From Serratia sp. Ag1 (GTDB taxonomy: Bacteria; Pseudomonadota; Gammaproteobacteria; Enterobacterales; Enterobacteriaceae), in contig NZ_JQEI01000025.1 of the NCBI RefSeq assembly GCF_000743355.1, positions 186,001-250,000 of the forward strand: 64,000 nt of DNA, in the 5' to 3' direction. Positions 1 through 9,627 of the stretch are shown here, piece by piece. The stretch's first letter is position 1; each line of letters opens with the position of its first letter. The notes under the pieces are model-generated. The model was not told the DNA's origin and ran no database searches. It saw only the letters and a list, made by a program, of their open reading frames with translations. A program made the translations under genes and the position numbers.

Positions 1-212
1 AATTGGCCATGCAGCATGAACCTCGTTATGACTTGTTATATTTTTGACAGCATCTGTTATGGGTACAACGTTCAGCCGATCTTCAACACTCTTGCACTTT
101 ACCCGTGATAGGCAGGGAAAGCGTGGAGAAAGAATGGAGATAATGTAAATAACAGTGGGTGTCAGCTACATTTATCGCAGAGTCAGTGACATTATCACAG
201 CAGGAGTTTGGC

Positions 213-491
213 ATGGAAATTAACCCGGTATTTGCTCGCCGCCTTTATCTCTGTTGGTTAATCAGCCACAGTGAACGGCCTAATGTGCCGCGCTTGATGG
301 CGTTGACCGGTTGGCCGCGCCGCACATTGCAGGATGTGCTGAAAGCGTTGCCTGGTTTGGGGGTGGAATTACAGTTTGTGCAGCAGGGAATGCGTAATAA
401 CGATGGTTTCTATCGGCTTGAGAATTGGGGGCCGCTGAATAAAAGCTGGGTTAACCAGCATCATCTGGCATTGCTTGCCGCGATTGAATAA
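213..491 (+). CDS. Small winged-helix DNA-binding protein
   Basis: A 92-residue protein that I do not recognise by name. The middle (about residues 17-50, with LMALTGWPRRTLQDVL) reads as a helix-turn-helix followed by a short wing, so a small DNA-binding regulator is likely. The start at 213 is chosen because AGGAG lies 7 bases upstream; an in-frame start at 159 has no ribosome site. It faces narP convergently, with a perfect inverted repeat between the two stops. No effector domain is present. Family assignment to small enterobacterial winged-helix proteins is inference; the target is unknown. Confidence 0.6.
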   Translation: MEINPVFARRLYLCWLISHSERPNVPRLMALTGWPRRTLQDVLKALPGLGVELQFVQQGMRNNDGFYRLENWGPLNKSWVNQHHLALLAAIE

Positions 492-494
492 CGG

Positions 495-514
495 CTCCCC
501 GGCATGCCGGGGAG
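495..514. terminator. Convergent palindromic hairpin
   Basis: A perfect 20-base inverted repeat, CTCCCCGGCA and its complement, sits exactly between the convergent stops of the small winged-helix gene and narP. It has no long T run on either side, so its strength as an intrinsic terminator is uncertain. Confidence 0.5.
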
Positions 515-517
515 AGA

Positions 518-1150
518 TTACTGGCTTTTATATTCCAGAAACAAAACGGTGGCTGCCACGCGTGAACGGACGTTGAGCTTGCGCAGCATGTTGCGAATAT
601 GCACTTTCACCGTCTCTTCAGAGATATGCAACTGTGCGGCTACCTGCTTGTTCGACATACCGCGCGCGACCTCCTGTAACACATCCAGTTCACGTTCGGT
701 GAGATCGGCGAACGGATCGTGCTGTTCGCTGCGTGAGGCCAGATAGTCGGCTACCGCTTCGCTGATCACATTCTTGCCTTCAGCGGCTTCATGGATATGC
801 TCCAGCAGCTGCTCCGGCTCGCTGTCTTTCAGCAGATAGCCGTCAGCACCGGCGTCGATCAACGCATAAACATCGCTGCGCGCATCGGAGACGGTCAGCA
901 CAATGATACGGGCATCCACGTCTTCTTCACGCAAGGCTTTCAGCGTATCCAGCCCAGAAAGACCCTTCATGTTCAGATCCAGCAGGATCACGTCTGGCGC
1001 CAACTGCCCGGCTAACGTGATGGCTTCGTTACCATTGCTGGCTTCTGCCACGACGGTAAAGGTCGGATCCAGCCCAAGCAACTGTTTGATGCCCCGGCGC
1101 ATCAGTGGGTGATCGTCAACGATCATGACTTTATAATTTTTTATCACCAT
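518..1150 (-). CDS. narP: NarP nitrate/nitrite response regulator
   Basis: A 210-residue NarL/FixJ-type response regulator. The receiver domain shows the acidic pair VDDHP near residues 11-15, the phospho-acceptor Asp58 in ILLDLNMKG, and conserved Thr and Lys positions (ILTVSD, YLLKD). The C-terminal LuxR-type helix-turn-helix (about 150-200) contains LTERELDVL and SNKQVAAQLHISEETVKVHIRN. It matches E. coli NarP better than NarL along its length. It lies 132 bases downstream of narQ on the same strand, so sensor and regulator are probably cotranscribed; in E. coli narP is unlinked to narQ. Expected to activate the divergent nap operon when nitrate or nitrite is sensed. Confidence 0.93.
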   Translation of the reverse strand: MVIKNYKVMIVDDHPLMRRGIKQLLGLDPTFTVVAEASNGNEAITLAGQLAPDVILLDLNMKGLSGLDTLKALREEDVDARIIVLTVSDARSDVYALIDAGADGYLLKDSEPEQLLEHIHEAAEGKNVISEAVADYLASRSEQHDPFADLTERELDVLQEVARGMSNKQVAAQLHISEETVKVHIRNMLRKLNVRSRVAATVLFLEYKSQ

Positions 1151-1282
1151 GAAACATGCTCCCTGTAGCGAGTGAAACCACGCAAGTGCCAGATAGGCAT
1201 TTGGCTGTTAATCACAGAACGGCGTTGAGGCCGCGGATAGTATTAAAAGGCGACTCATGCCCGACGGCAACCAATAACTCCC

Positions 1283-2965
1283 TCAAGGCGGGAAAATAAG
1301 ACAGATCTCTGTGCCTTTTTCTTTGCCACGCCGGATATGCAGTTTCCCCCCCAGGCGCGCCGCCCGTTCGCTCATGATTGTCAGGCCGTAGTGGCCTTCC
1401 GGTTCATCCAGGCTGTCGATGCCGGAACCATCATCGATGATGGTGATCTGGTTATCGCCTTCTGGGGAGAGTTCGCAGCGAATGACAATTTCCTGTGCAT
1501 CGGCGTGCTTGATGGCATTCAGCACCGCTTCACGCACGATCTGCAACGCATGCACCTGTTGCTGTGCATTCAGCGCCTGTGAGGCAAGCCGACAGTGTAA
1601 CTGAATCCGTGCGCAGGTCAGAAGTTTTAATGGCTCCAATACCTGCTCAAGCGCCGCATTGAGATCGGGATCCTGAATACTCAAGCGGAAAGTGGTCAGC
1701 AACTCGCGCAGTTGGCGGTAAGCATCAGCCAGTGCCCGATCAAAATCATTAATGATCTCGTGAGCTGCTGGCGTGCTGCCGGCGAGAGTACGCTTCAGCA
1801 AGGTGAGCTGGATACGCAGGAACGTCAGTGCCTGAGCCAGTGAATCATGCAGCTCGCGGGCAATGGTGGCGCGTTCCTCCATCAGCAGAAATTGCATATG
1901 CTGCTTTTGCGCACGATTGAAATAAACGCTGCGGCTGAGCATATTCGCCACGCTTTGCATCAGGTGCGGGTGGGGCGGTTGTTGCTGTTGCTGCCAGCTC
2001 AGGCTGCCCAACGGCTTGTGATCCTGCACGATTGTGAGTGCGTGCCACTCCTGTTCTGCCAGCGGTTCACCACTGCTGACCTGCCACTGGCTGAGGTTAT
2101 CTTCCACATTCAGTTGAATGCATTGCAGTTGTTCACTCAGGCGCACAATGCGCAACACTTTCTCGAACGCCCGTTGATCAAGTTGCCCGGCGCTCAGCGC
2201 TTGTGAACAGCTGTAAAGCACCTCCAGCGTGCGGTTGGCCTGCTGCAGGCGCTCGGTTTTTTCCTGCACCTTATATTCCAGCGACTTATAGAGCTTAGCC
2301 AGTTCGCCGGACATGGCGGTGAACGCCTGTGACAACACCCCCAATTCATTCGGTAATGACACGTCGAGCGGTGGATGGTCGAAATCACGCTGTTGCATAC
2401 GCTGGCTGGCATCGACCAAACGTTTCAGCGGTGTCACCACCTGGCGGCGCATAAAACGGATGCAGAACAGCACCAGAGCGACGATGGCGATATACCCCAT
2501 AACGCTGATCGCGGCCACAATGGTGAGTTTGATTTCTGAATAGCGCTGCAGCGCCAGCACAAAATGGTCGATCTGTTTGACGTAGCTGGCGACTTGCGCC
2601 TGGTAGTTCGCCGTCTGCCCGGCTTGGATCTGTTTCTCCAGCGTTAGCCAGGACTGACGCAGCGTCAGGTACTTTTCCCGCACGTCCTTCGGGACGTAAA
2701 AACGATCGAGCTTGAGCAGGGCGGGAGCCAGCAGCGATTGCTGATATTGCAACAAATACTCGTTCAACTCACCGGAACCAGTGGTCAATGCGTAGGCCAG
2801 GCGATAGCTCTGCATACGCAAGGAACCGGCAATATTCACGGCTTCGGCATCGCGCAGGCTATCGGCGACGGTGGTCAGCGCCAGCCCGGTAGATAACACC
2901 GAAAGTATCACGATGCTGATCAAGGCTTTAGCCATGCTAGCTGTCACTGAACGTTTTACGAGCAA
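1283..2965 (-). CDS. narQ: NarQ nitrate/nitrite sensor histidine kinase
   Basis: A 560-residue membrane sensor kinase. An N-terminal membrane helix (about 13-34) is followed by the periplasmic P-box (SLRMQSYRLAY, residues 48-58) that binds nitrate and nitrite, a second helix near 145-168, a HAMP segment (VTPLKRLVDAS), a cysteine-containing central region, and a HisKA_3 dimerisation domain with the phospho-accepting His in ERATIARELHDSLAQ. The C-terminal ATPase has the N-box REAVLNAIKHA and the G-box DDGSGI. The start is TTG at 2965: the residues after it (LVKRSVTAS) align with the E. coli NarQ start, and AGGA lies 7 bases upstream. It is the first gene of a narQ-narP unit. Confidence 0.94.
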   Translation of the reverse strand: MLVKRSVTASMAKALISIVILSVLSTGLALTTVADSLRDAEAVNIAGSLRMQSYRLAYALTTGSGELNEYLLQYQQSLLAPALLKLDRFYVPKDVREKYLTLRQSWLTLEKQIQAGQTANYQAQVASYVKQIDHFVLALQRYSEIKLTIVAAISVMGYIAIVALVLFCIRFMRRQVVTPLKRLVDASQRMQQRDFDHPPLDVSLPNELGVLSQAFTAMSGELAKLYKSLEYKVQEKTERLQQANRTLEVLYSCSQALSAGQLDQRAFEKVLRIVRLSEQLQCIQLNVEDNLSQWQVSSGEPLAEQEWHALTIVQDHKPLGSLSWQQQQQPPHPHLMQSVANMLSRSVYFNRAQKQHMQFLLMEERATIARELHDSLAQALTFLRIQLTLLKRTLAGSTPAAHEIINDFDRALADAYRQLRELLTTFRLSIQDPDLNAALEQVLEPLKLLTCARIQLHCRLASQALNAQQQVHALQIVREAVLNAIKHADAQEIVIRCELSPEGDNQITIIDDGSGIDSLDEPEGHYGLTIMSERAARLGGKLHIRRGKEKGTEICLIFPP

Positions 2966-3331
2966 TTAAGCATCCTTATCAGAAGGCGAGCCTAAGCCCG
3001 TGAATTCGTTGGTGGGCAAAATGATAACCTTTTACGGCGCGAAAGCACCGCGACTTTTGTCAAACTGTCAGATGCGGATTGAGGTGACTCCCGTTATATA
3101 GTAAAGTAAATAACGCTCGCGTAGAAATCCTCGTCAGAAACCCCTCTATGCATTGCCAGAGATTGATCTGGCGCAATCAACCTAGTGATTTACCCATAAA
3201 GAGTGATTATTTCACTCTGGCGTTCAGCCTATTTTGACCTTACCCCGGTAGGGGTTTTGAGCGCAAACATAACAGAATTACAGGGTCATTTTGATACGCA
3301 GTTTGTATTTCTAACACTAAGGATAAACCGC
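2966..3331. promoter_or_regulatory. narQ-napF divergent intergenic region
   Basis: This 366-base non-coding stretch separates divergent narQ and napF and must carry both promoters. Visible elements are the NarP-type heptamer pair at 3241-3256, a perfect inverted repeat at 3201-3217, and an imperfect TTGAT...ATCAA arrangement at 3163-3180 whose spacing (8 bases) does not fit a canonical FNR site. I could not assign -10 and -35 boxes with confidence. Confidence 0.6.
3241..3256 (+). promoter_or_regulatory. NarP/NarL 7-2-7 heptamer site upstream of napF
   Basis: The sequence TACCCCG-GT-AGGGGTT fits the inverted heptamer arrangement TACYYMT-N2-AKRRGTA at 12 of 14 specified positions. NarP binds only the 7-2-7 arrangement, and in E. 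coli such a site near -44.5 activates napF. The site lies 76 bases before the napF ATG. Function as a NarP activation site is inferred from position and motif. Confidence 0.7.
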
Positions 3332-3826
3332 ATGGCCGAATTGTCGCGACGCAAGCTGCTCAGCGGACAATGGCGTCATCATTCTGATGCGATCCGCCCC
3401 CCATGGTCGCGCGAAGCTCCTCTCTTTCTTGCGGGTTGCACTCGTTGTCAGGCCTGCATCAACGCCTGTGAAACCGGTGTGTTAGTCGTTGGCAGCGGTG
3501 GTTTTCCTGAAGTTGATTTCCAACGTGCGGAGTGCACCTTCTGCCGCCGATGTGCAGAGGCTTGCGAAGCTCCGCTGTTTTATCCGCTGCAATACCCACC
3601 CTGGCAACTGGTGGCAACCTTTACCGATCGTTGCCTGGCCATGCAGGGCATTGAGTGCCGCAGTTGCCAGGATAACTGTGAAACGCAGGCGATCCGCTTC
3701 CGGCCACAGTTGGGGGGGATAGCCAAGCCGGCTCTCGATGCGGCGGCCTGTAGCGGCTGTGGAGCTTGTGTAGCCAGTTGCCCAACGGTGGCGATCGCGA
3801 TAACCCGGAGTGAAAACAATGAATAA
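3332..3826 (+). CDS. napF: NapF ferredoxin-type maturation protein
   Basis: A 164-residue cytoplasmic iron-sulfur protein, the same length as E. coli NapF. It carries cysteine clusters for several 4Fe-4S centres: CTRCQACINAC, CTFCRRCAEAC, CRSCQDNC and CSGCGACVASC. In the family it interacts with the NapA precursor before export and is thought to help load its iron-sulfur cluster. The start at 3332 is preceded by AAGGAT and gives the expected length; an open frame extends to 3203 but that extension lies in the regulatory region. It is the first gene of napFDAGHBC. Confidence 0.93.
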   Translation: MAELSRRKLLSGQWRHHSDAIRPPWSREAPLFLAGCTRCQACINACETGVLVVGSGGFPEVDFQRAECTFCRRCAEACEAPLFYPLQYPPWQLVATFTDRCLAMQGIECRSCQDNCETQAIRFRPQLGGIAKPALDAAACSGCGACVASCPTVAIAITRSENNE

Positions 3827-4082
3827 CGAGTGGCATGTGAGCGGGTTGATGGTTCAGGCCCGGCCTGAAATGTTTCCAGGGTTGATTCCAGCGCTGCTGG
3901 CAATCCCAGAGACGGAAGTTCCGGCACAGGATCAACAGCAAGGTAAGTTGGTCGTGGTGATGCAGGCAGCACGCTCTGAGGCGTTGCTGGAAAAAATTGA
4001 GTCGGTGCGTAATTTGGATGGCGTACTGGCGGTGTCGCTGGTTTATCACCAGCAGGATGAGCAAGGTGAGGTAACGCCATGA
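3819..4082 (+). CDS. napD: NapD Tat-signal chaperone for NapA
   Basis: An 87-residue protein with the ferredoxin-like fold of NapD, which binds the twin-arginine signal of NapA and prevents export before cofactor insertion. The C-terminal part ([19 protein letters not shown]) is nearly identical to the E. coli protein. ATG at 3819 gives exactly the E. coli length and has GGAG 8 bases upstream; a GTG at 3810 is less likely. It overlaps the napF end by 8 bases and shares an ATGA overlap with napA, so translation is probably coupled. Confidence 0.93.
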   Translation: MNNEWHVSGLMVQARPEMFPGLIPALLAIPETEVPAQDQQQGKLVVVMQAARSEALLEKIESVRNLDGVLAVSLVYHQQDEQGEVTP

Positions 4083-6565
4083 AACTCAGTCGTCGAGACT
4101 TCATGAAAGCTAACGCTGCAGCGGCTGCCGCTGCGGCTGCCGGGCTGACGATCCCAACGGTCGCCCAGGCCGTGGTCGGCGGTGCCGACGAAATCAAATG
4201 GGACAAAGCGCCTTGCCGTTTCTGCGGCACAGGTTGCGGCGTGCTGGTGGGCACGCAGAATGGCCGGATTGTTGCCTCTCAGGGCGATCCTGATGCGCCA
4301 GTCAACCGTGGTTTGAACTGTATCAAAGGCTACTTCCTGCCGAAAATCATGTACGGCAAAGACCGCCTGACGCAGCCGCTGTTGCGGATGAAAAACGGCC
4401 AATACGATAAAGAAGGGGAGTTTACGCCCATCAGTTGGGAACAGGCTTTCGATATCATGGCCGAGAAGTTCAAAGGAACCTTGAAAGAGAAAGGCCCAGA
4501 GGGCGTGGGCATGTTCGGTTCCGGCCAGTGGACGGTATGGGAAGGTTACGCCGCTGCCAAGCTGTTCAAGGCCGGTCTGCGTTCCAACAACCTTGATCCG
4601 AACGCGCGCCACTGCATGGCTTCGGCAGTGGTGGGTTTTATGCGCACCTTCGGCATGGATGAACCCATGGGCTGCTACGATGATATCGAGCAGGCCGATG
4701 CGTTTGTGCTGTGGGGTTCCAACATGGCGGAAATGCACCCGATCCTCTGGTCGCGCATCACCAACCGCCGTTTGGGTAACGACAAGGTCAATGTCTCGGT
4801 TCTGTCGACGTTTGAGCACCGCAGCTTTGAGCTGGCGGATAACGCTATGGTGTTCACCCCGCAGACCGATCTGGCGATCATGAATTACATCGCCAACTAC
4901 ATTATCCAGAACAACGCGGTCGATCAGGAATTCCTCAAACAGCACGTCAACCTCCGCAAAGGCGCGACCGATATCGGTTACGGCCTGCGTCCGACGCACC
5001 CGTTGGAGAAAGCCGCCAAGAATCCGGGCAGTGATGCTTCAGAGCCGATGAGCTTTGATGATTACAAAGCCTTCGTAGCGGAATACACGCTGGATAAGGC
5101 TGCCGAGATGAGCGGCGTACCGAAAGACCAACTGGAAGCGCTGGCGAAGCTGTATGCCGATCCGAATGTGAAGGTAGTGTCTTACTGGACCATGGGCTTT
5201 AACCAGCATACGCGCGGCGTTTGGGCGAATAACCTGTGCTACAACCTGCACCTGCTGACCGGCAAGATCTCCAAGCCGGGCTGCGGGCCGTTCTCGCTCA
5301 CTGGTCAGCCTTCTGCCTGTGGTACTGCGCGTGAAGTCGGGACCTTTGCTCACCGTTTGCCTGCCGATATGGTGGTCACCAACGAGAAGCACCGCCAGAT
5401 TGCCGAACAGAAGTGGCAGTTACCGGCTGGCACCATCCCAGAAAAAGTCGGGCTGCACGCGGTGGCGCAAGACCGAGCGCTGAAAGACGGCAAACTGAAT
5501 GCCTACTGGGTGATGTGTAACAACAACATGCAGGCTGGGCCGAATATTAGCCAAGAACGCATGCCGGGCTGGCGCGATCCGCGCAACTTTATTGTGGTTT
5601 CCGATCCCTATCCGACGATCAGCGCGTTGGCGGCGGACTTAATTCTGCCGACCGCCATGTGGGTTGAGAAAGAAGGGGCTTACGGTAACGCCGAGCGACG
5701 TACCCAGTTCTGGCGTCAGCAGGTGCCAGCGCCGGGCGAGGCCAAATCCGATCTGTGGCAACTGGTGGAGTTCTCCAAACGCTTCAAAGTGGAGGAAGTA
5801 TGGCCCGCAGAGCTGCTGAATCAGAAGCCGGAATACCGTGGCAAGACCCTATATGACGTGCTGTTTGACAACGGCGAAGTCAATAAATACAAGCTGGAAG
5901 AGATCCCGGCAGCTCAGTTGAACGACGAAGCGCGGGCTTTCGGTTATTACATCCAGAAAGGCCTGTTTGAAGAGTATGCGGGCTTTGGTCGCGGCCATGG
6001 TCACGATCTGGCGCCGTTCGACATGTATCACCAGGCGCGTGGTTTACGCTGGCCGGTGGTGGATGGCAAAGAAACCCTGTGGCGCTATCGCGAAGGTACC
6101 GATCCTTATGTGAAAGCGGGTGAAAGCGTGCGTTTCTACGGTAAACCCGACGGTAAAGCGGTGATCTTCGCGCTGCCGTATGAACCAGCGGCAGAAAGCC
6201 CGGATAAAGAATACGATCTGTGGTTGTCCACTGGCCGTGTGCTGGAGCATTGGCATACCGGTTCCATGACGCGCCGCGTGCCGGAATTGCACCGTGCTTT
6301 CCCTGAGGCGGTGACGTTTATCCACCCGCTGGATGCCAAAGAACGCAACCTGCGCCGGGGCGACAAAGTGAAAGTGGTTTCCCGCCGGGGTGAAGTGATC
6401 AGCATTGTAGAAACCCGTGGCCGTAACCGTCCGCCGAAAGGTCTGGTTTACATGCCATTCTTCGATGCCGCACAACTGGTCAACAACCTGACGCTGGATG
6501 CGACCGATCCGCTGTCAAAAGAGACCGATTACAAGAAGTGCGCGGTGAAACTGGAGAAGGTATAA
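4079..6565 (+). CDS. napA: NapA periplasmic nitrate reductase catalytic subunit
   Basis: An 828-residue molybdenum enzyme, the same length as E. coli NapA, that reduces nitrate to nitrite in the periplasm. The N terminus has a twin-arginine signal ([11 protein letters not shown]) with an unusually long alanine run and a cleavage site after AQA. The 4Fe-4S motif [13 protein letters not shown] with a fourth Cys in GLNCIKGY follows. The molybdenum-ligating Cys lies in [13 protein letters not shown]. The remaining sequence is typical of bis-MGD oxidoreductases, including the C-terminal dinucleotide-binding domain ([18 protein letters not shown]). It is preceded by its chaperone gene and followed by the electron-transfer genes. 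No defect was seen. Confidence 0.97.
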   Translation: MKLSRRDFMKANAAAAAAAAAGLTIPTVAQAVVGGADEIKWDKAPCRFCGTGCGVLVGTQNGRIVASQGDPDAPVNRGLNCIKGYFLPKIMYGKDRLTQPLLRMKNGQYDKEGEFTPISWEQAFDIMAEKFKGTLKEKGPEGVGMFGSGQWTVWEGYAAAKLFKAGLRSNNLDPNARHCMASAVVGFMRTFGMDEPMGCYDDIEQADAFVLWGSNMAEMHPILWSRITNRRLGNDKVNVSVLSTFEHRSFELADNAMVFTPQTDLAIMNYIANYIIQNNAVDQEFLKQHVNLRKGATDIGYGLRPTHPLEKAAKNPGSDASEPMSFDDYKAFVAEYTLDKAAEMSGVPKDQLEALAKLYADPNVKVVSYWTMGFNQHTRGVWANNLCYNLHLLTGKISKPGCGPFSLTGQPSACGTAREVGTFAHRLPADMVVTNEKHRQIAEQKWQLPAGTIPEKVGLHAVAQDRALKDGKLNAYWVMCNNNMQAGPNISQERMPGWRDPRNFIVVSDPYPTISALAADLILPTAMWVEKEGAYGNAERRTQFWRQQVPAPGEAKSDLWQLVEFSKRFKVEEVWPAELLNQKPEYRGKTLYDVLFDNGEVNKYKLEEIPAAQLNDEARAFGYYIQKGLFEEYAGFGRGHGHDLAPFDMYHQARGLRWPVVDGKETLWRYREGTDPYVKAGESVRFYGKPDGKAVIFALPYEPAAESPDKEYDLWLSTGRVLEHWHTGSMTRRVPELHRAFPEAVTFIHPLDAKERNLRRGDKVKVVSRRGEVISIVETRGRNRPPKGLVYMPFFDAAQLVNNLTLDATDPLSKETDYKKCAVKLEKV

Positions 6566-6575
6566 GGCCAACGCC

Positions 6576-7334
6576 ATGAGCCAGCAACGAGATAAAACCC
6601 CGGCACGGCGGCGCTTTCTGCGTGATGCTGCTCGCAGCGCCGCCGGGTTGGCGGGAATCGCCGCACTGCTCGGGTTGCAGCAAAAGCAGTCGCAGGCGCG
6701 TGATGGCCTGGCGTTGCGGCCACCGGGTGCGTTGGTGGCGGGAGCCTTTGACAGCGCCTGCATCCGTTGCGGCCAGTGCGTGCAGGCATGCCCGTATCAG
6801 ACGCTGAAACTGGCCACGCTGCTCTCGCCGCTGGCGGCAGGAACGCCTTACTTTGTGGCACGGGATATCCCTTGCGAGATGTGTGACGACCTGCCGTGCG
6901 TGGTGGCCTGCCCCAGCGGGGCATTGGATCCCGCCCTGACCGATATCGATCAGGCACGAATGGGGTTGGCGGTGCTGTTGGATCACGAAAATTGCCTGAA
7001 CTGGCAGGGCTTGCGTTGTGACGTCTGTTACCGTGTCTGCCCGCAGATCGATAAGGCGATTACGCTGGATCTGCAGCACAACCAACGGACCGGCAAGCAT
7101 GCGCTGTTCCTGCCTACGGTACACAGCGACGCCTGCACCGGCTGCGGCAAGTGCGAGCAGGCTTGCGTGCTGGAACAGGCGGCAATCAAGGTGTTGCCAA
7201 TGGAGCTGGCGCGCGGTCAGTTGGGCGAGCATTACCGCTGGGGTTGGCAGGAGAAACAGCGTGCCGGGCATTCGCTGGTGCCGGAAGGGATCACCTTACC
7301 GGTACGTGGTGCAAAGGAGGGGAATGATGGCTAA
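6576..7334 (+). CDS. napG: NapG ferredoxin-type quinol-oxidation component
   Basis: A 252-residue periplasmic iron-sulfur protein. The twin-arginine signal is [11 protein letters not shown]. Four 4Fe-4S groups follow: [35 protein letters not shown] and [11 protein letters not shown]. With NapH it forms a quinol-oxidising module that passes electrons to NapC/NapB in the E. coli-type system. It is about 20 residues longer at the C terminus than E. coli NapG, the extra residues (after HYRWGW) overlapping the start of napH. It lies 10 bases after napA. Confidence 0.93.
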   Translation: MSQQRDKTPARRRFLRDAARSAAGLAGIAALLGLQQKQSQARDGLALRPPGALVAGAFDSACIRCGQCVQACPYQTLKLATLLSPLAAGTPYFVARDIPCEMCDDLPCVVACPSGALDPALTDIDQARMGLAVLLDHENCLNWQGLRCDVCYRVCPQIDKAITLDLQHNQRTGKHALFLPTVHSDACTGCGKCEQACVLEQAAIKVLPMELARGQLGEHYRWGWQEKQRAGHSLVPEGITLPVRGAKEGNDG

Positions 7335-8235
7335 TCCTGTCGCACAAGCCGGGCGTGATGCGCGTCTGCGCCACGGTTGGTGGAGCAGCAACCGCTTCCT
7401 GATCTTGCGGCGCAGCAGCCAGTTACTGATCTTGCTGATGTTTCTGTCCGGGCCACTGTGGGGCGTTTGGATCCTGCGTGGCAACTACAGCGCCAGCCTG
7501 TTGCTGGAGACCATCCCGCTCACCGATCCGTTGATGATGCTGGAAAGCCTGCTGGCCGGTCATTGGCCTGCCTGGTTGGTGTGGGTAGGCACGGCAGTGG
7601 TGCTGATCTACGGCCTGATCGGCAATCGGGTGTTCTGTGGCTGGGTTTGCCCGTTGAACCCGGTCACCGATCTGGCGGCGTGGCTGCGGCGCAAGCTGGG
7701 TTTACGGCAATCTGCCAGCCTGCCGCGCAGCCTGCGTTACGGCATCCTGATCGCCGTGCTGGTGGGCAGCGCCGTCAGTGGCACGCTGCTGTGGGAATGG
7801 CTCAACCCGGTTGCTGTGATGGGCCGTGGCTTGATTCATGGTACCGGTGAAGGGGCACTAAGTTGGCTCAAAGGCCTGGTTGCCGCTTTTGGTGCGGGGA
7901 TCTGGCTGATTGTGGCGCTGTTCCTGTTTGATCTGCTGGTGGTTGAGCACGGCTGGTGTGGCCATCTTTGCCCGATAGGCGCGTTATATGGCGTGATTGG
8001 CAGCCAGGGTGTGGTGCAGATCAGCGCAGAGCGGCGCGAAAGTTGCACCCGCTGTATGGATTGTTTCCATGTGTGCCCGGAACCCCAGATTTTGCGTGAA
8101 CCGTTATTACTACAAAAAGGTACACCACGGGTGGCCAGTGATGCCTGTATTGCCTGCGGACGCTGTATCGACGTCTGTGCAGAAAATGTATTCGAAATTA
8201 AGACCAAATTTCATTATTCGGGAGCCAAAAAATGA
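7327..8235 (+). CDS. napH: NapH membrane quinol-oxidation component
   Basis: A 302-residue inner-membrane protein with about four transmembrane helices and two cytoplasmic 4Fe-4S motifs near the C terminus ([14 protein letters not shown] and [11 protein letters not shown]). The membrane-facing pairs [11 protein letters not shown] and [15 protein letters not shown] are signatures of the NapH/NosR family. ATG at 7327 is chosen because the following residues align with E. coli MANRKRD and AGGAGG is 6 bases upstream. It overlaps napG by 8 bases and napB by an ATGA. Confidence 0.93.
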   Translation: MANPVAQAGRDARLRHGWWSSNRFLILRRSSQLLILLMFLSGPLWGVWILRGNYSASLLLETIPLTDPLMMLESLLAGHWPAWLVWVGTAVVLIYGLIGNRVFCGWVCPLNPVTDLAAWLRRKLGLRQSASLPRSLRYGILIAVLVGSAVSGTLLWEWLNPVAVMGRGLIHGTGEGALSWLKGLVAAFGAGIWLIVALFLFDLLVVEHGWCGHLCPIGALYGVIGSQGVVQISAERRESCTRCMDCFHVCPEPQILREPLLLQKGTPRVASDACIACGRCIDVCAENVFEIKTKFHYSGAKK

Positions 8236-8681
8236 AAAGCAATGTCCTGAACAAGCCGCTTTCCCTGTGTGGAGCGCTGCTGTCGCTGGTGGTTGCCAGC
8301 TTCGCGTTTGCCGCCAGTGATGTGGATCTTCAGCAATCGCCAGAGGTTTCCGCCACTGTCGAAGGGCAGATCAGAATGCCGAAACAGCAGGAGAGAATGG
8401 CGCTGAACTACGTCAACCAGCCGCCGATGATCCCGCACAGTATTGATGGCTATCAGGTGACCAAGAACACTAACCGTTGTTTGCAGTGCCACGGGGTTGA
8501 GAGTTATCGCACCACTGGCGCTCCGCGCGTCAGCCCGACACACTTTATGGACAGCAACGGCAAAGTGCTGGGTGAAGTGGCACCACGCCGCTATTTCTGT
8601 CTGCAATGTCACGTACCACAAACCGATGCTGCACCGATCATCGGTAACGATTTCAAGCCTATGCCAGGCTTTGGGCAATAA
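8232..8681 (+). CDS. napB: NapB diheme cytochrome c subunit
   Basis: A 149-residue periplasmic diheme cytochrome, the same length as E. coli NapB, which passes electrons to NapA. It has a Sec signal peptide ending near FAFAA and two heme motifs, CLQCHG and CLQCHV. The start overlaps the napH stop (ATGA). Confidence 0.95.
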   Translation: MKSNVLNKPLSLCGALLSLVVASFAFAASDVDLQQSPEVSATVEGQIRMPKQQERMALNYVNQPPMIPHSIDGYQVTKNTNRCLQCHGVESYRTTGAPRVSPTHFMDSNGKVLGEVAPRRYFCLQCHVPQTDAAPIIGNDFKPMPGFGQ

Positions 8682-8692
8682 GCGGGGGAGTT

Positions 8693-9310
8693 ATGGCCGA
8701 ACGTAATAATGAAACGCCTGAGAAAAAGGCCGGGTTGATTCGCCGCTTATGGTGCTGGTGGCGCAGGCCAAGCCGCTTGGCTTTGGGTACGCTGCTGCTG
8801 TTGGGGTTTGTGGCCGGGATCATTTTCTGGGGTGGTTTCAACACCGGTATGGAGGCGGCTAACACCGAGCAGTTCTGTATCAGTTGCCACGAAATGCGCG
8901 AGAACGTCTACGAAGAATATATGGAGAGTGTGCACTACAGCAACCGCAGCGGCGTTCGCGCCACCTGCCCGGATTGCCACGTTCCGCACGAGTGGGGGCC
9001 TAAAATGCTGCGCAAGATAAAGGCCAGCAAAGAGCTGTATGCCAAGGTGTTTGGCCTGATCGACACGCCGCAGAAGTTTGAGGCGCACCGCTTGACGATG
9101 GCCAGCAACGAATGGGCCCGGATGAAGGCCAATAACTCACAGGAATGCCGTAACTGTCATAACTTTGAGTATATGGATTTCAACGCCCAGAAAACCGTGG
9201 CGGCGAAGATGCACGACAAAGCGATTACCGAAGGCAAAACCTGCATTGATTGCCATAAAGGGATCGCACACAAGCTGCCGGATATGCGCGAAGTACCGAA
9301 CGGCTTCTAA
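8693..9310 (+). CDS. napC: NapC tetraheme quinol dehydrogenase
   Basis: A 205-residue NapC/NirT-family cytochrome. An N-terminal membrane anchor (about residues 24-45, [20 protein letters not shown]) precedes a periplasmic domain with four CxxCH heme sites: CISCHE, CPDCHV, CRNCHN and CIDCHK. It oxidises menaquinol or ubiquinol and feeds NapB/NapA. It closes the operon 11 bases after napB. The ccm cytochrome-maturation genes that follow nap in E. coli are absent here; an ERIC element and terminator follow instead. Confidence 0.95.
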   Translation: MAERNNETPEKKAGLIRRLWCWWRRPSRLALGTLLLLGFVAGIIFWGGFNTGMEAANTEQFCISCHEMRENVYEEYMESVHYSNRSGVRATCPDCHVPHEWGPKMLRKIKASKELYAKVFGLIDTPQKFEAHRLTMASNEWARMKANNSQECRNCHNFEYMDFNAQKTVAAKMHDKAITEGKTCIDCHKGIAHKLPDMREVPNGF

Positions 9311-9318
9311 GTTATTGG

Positions 9319-9517
9319 TATATACCCGTCATACTTCAAGTTGCTTGGGTGTTGGCTTCCTTCACTCACCCCAGTCACTTACCTGAGTAAGCTCCTGGGG
9401 CTTATGAGCCTCAGAGAGGCTCACCCTGCGGGCCAGCGCAAGCGCTGTTCAAATCGGTCTTTGACCGATTTGTCGCTCAGTTGCCGCCTACAAGCAACTC
9501 GAATTATTTTGGGTATA
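9319..9517. repeat. ERIC element with extra internal sequence
   Basis: Both characteristic ERIC ends are present: TATACCCGTCATACTTCAAG on the left and CAACTCGAATTATTTTGGGT on the right, with the central conserved block CACCCCAGTCACTTAC and AAGCTCCTGGGG. The element is about 200 bases rather than about 127, because roughly 70 bases (about 9402-9475, itself containing short inverted repeats) lie between the central core and the right arm. It sits in the 3' untranslated region of the nap operon. Confidence 0.9.
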
Positions 9518-9518
9518 A

Positions 9519-9556
9519 AAAAACCCGCAGTGCTGCAAAGCCTGCGGGTTTTTTGT
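9519..9556. terminator. Intrinsic terminator between nap and nudK
   Basis: The inverted repeat AAACCCGCAG and CTGCGGGTTT encloses an 11-base loop and is followed by TTTTTT on the + strand and preceded by an A run, so it can terminate in both directions. It follows the ERIC element and ends transcription from nap before nudK. Confidence 0.85.
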
Positions 9557-9627
9557 TGCAAATCCGCCGTAGCTGCGTTTTGCTATTGCCACATGTTGGG
9601 TCGGGTCTGCTAACGGAAGCTGGGTTT

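Noticed and set aside
44-72. TTGACA at 44-49 as a promoter for the small winged-helix gene
   Set aside because: The -35 match is perfect, but no acceptable -10 box lies 16-18 bases downstream.
3163-3180. TTGAT...ATCAA pair upstream of napF as an FNR site
   Set aside because: The two halves are 8 bases apart instead of 4, and the alternative second half (CGCAA) matches only three of five positions. It is not strong enough to call.
4046-4999. A 317-codon open frame opposite napD and napA
   Set aside because: It is an antisense shadow of napA; no family features and no ribosome site.
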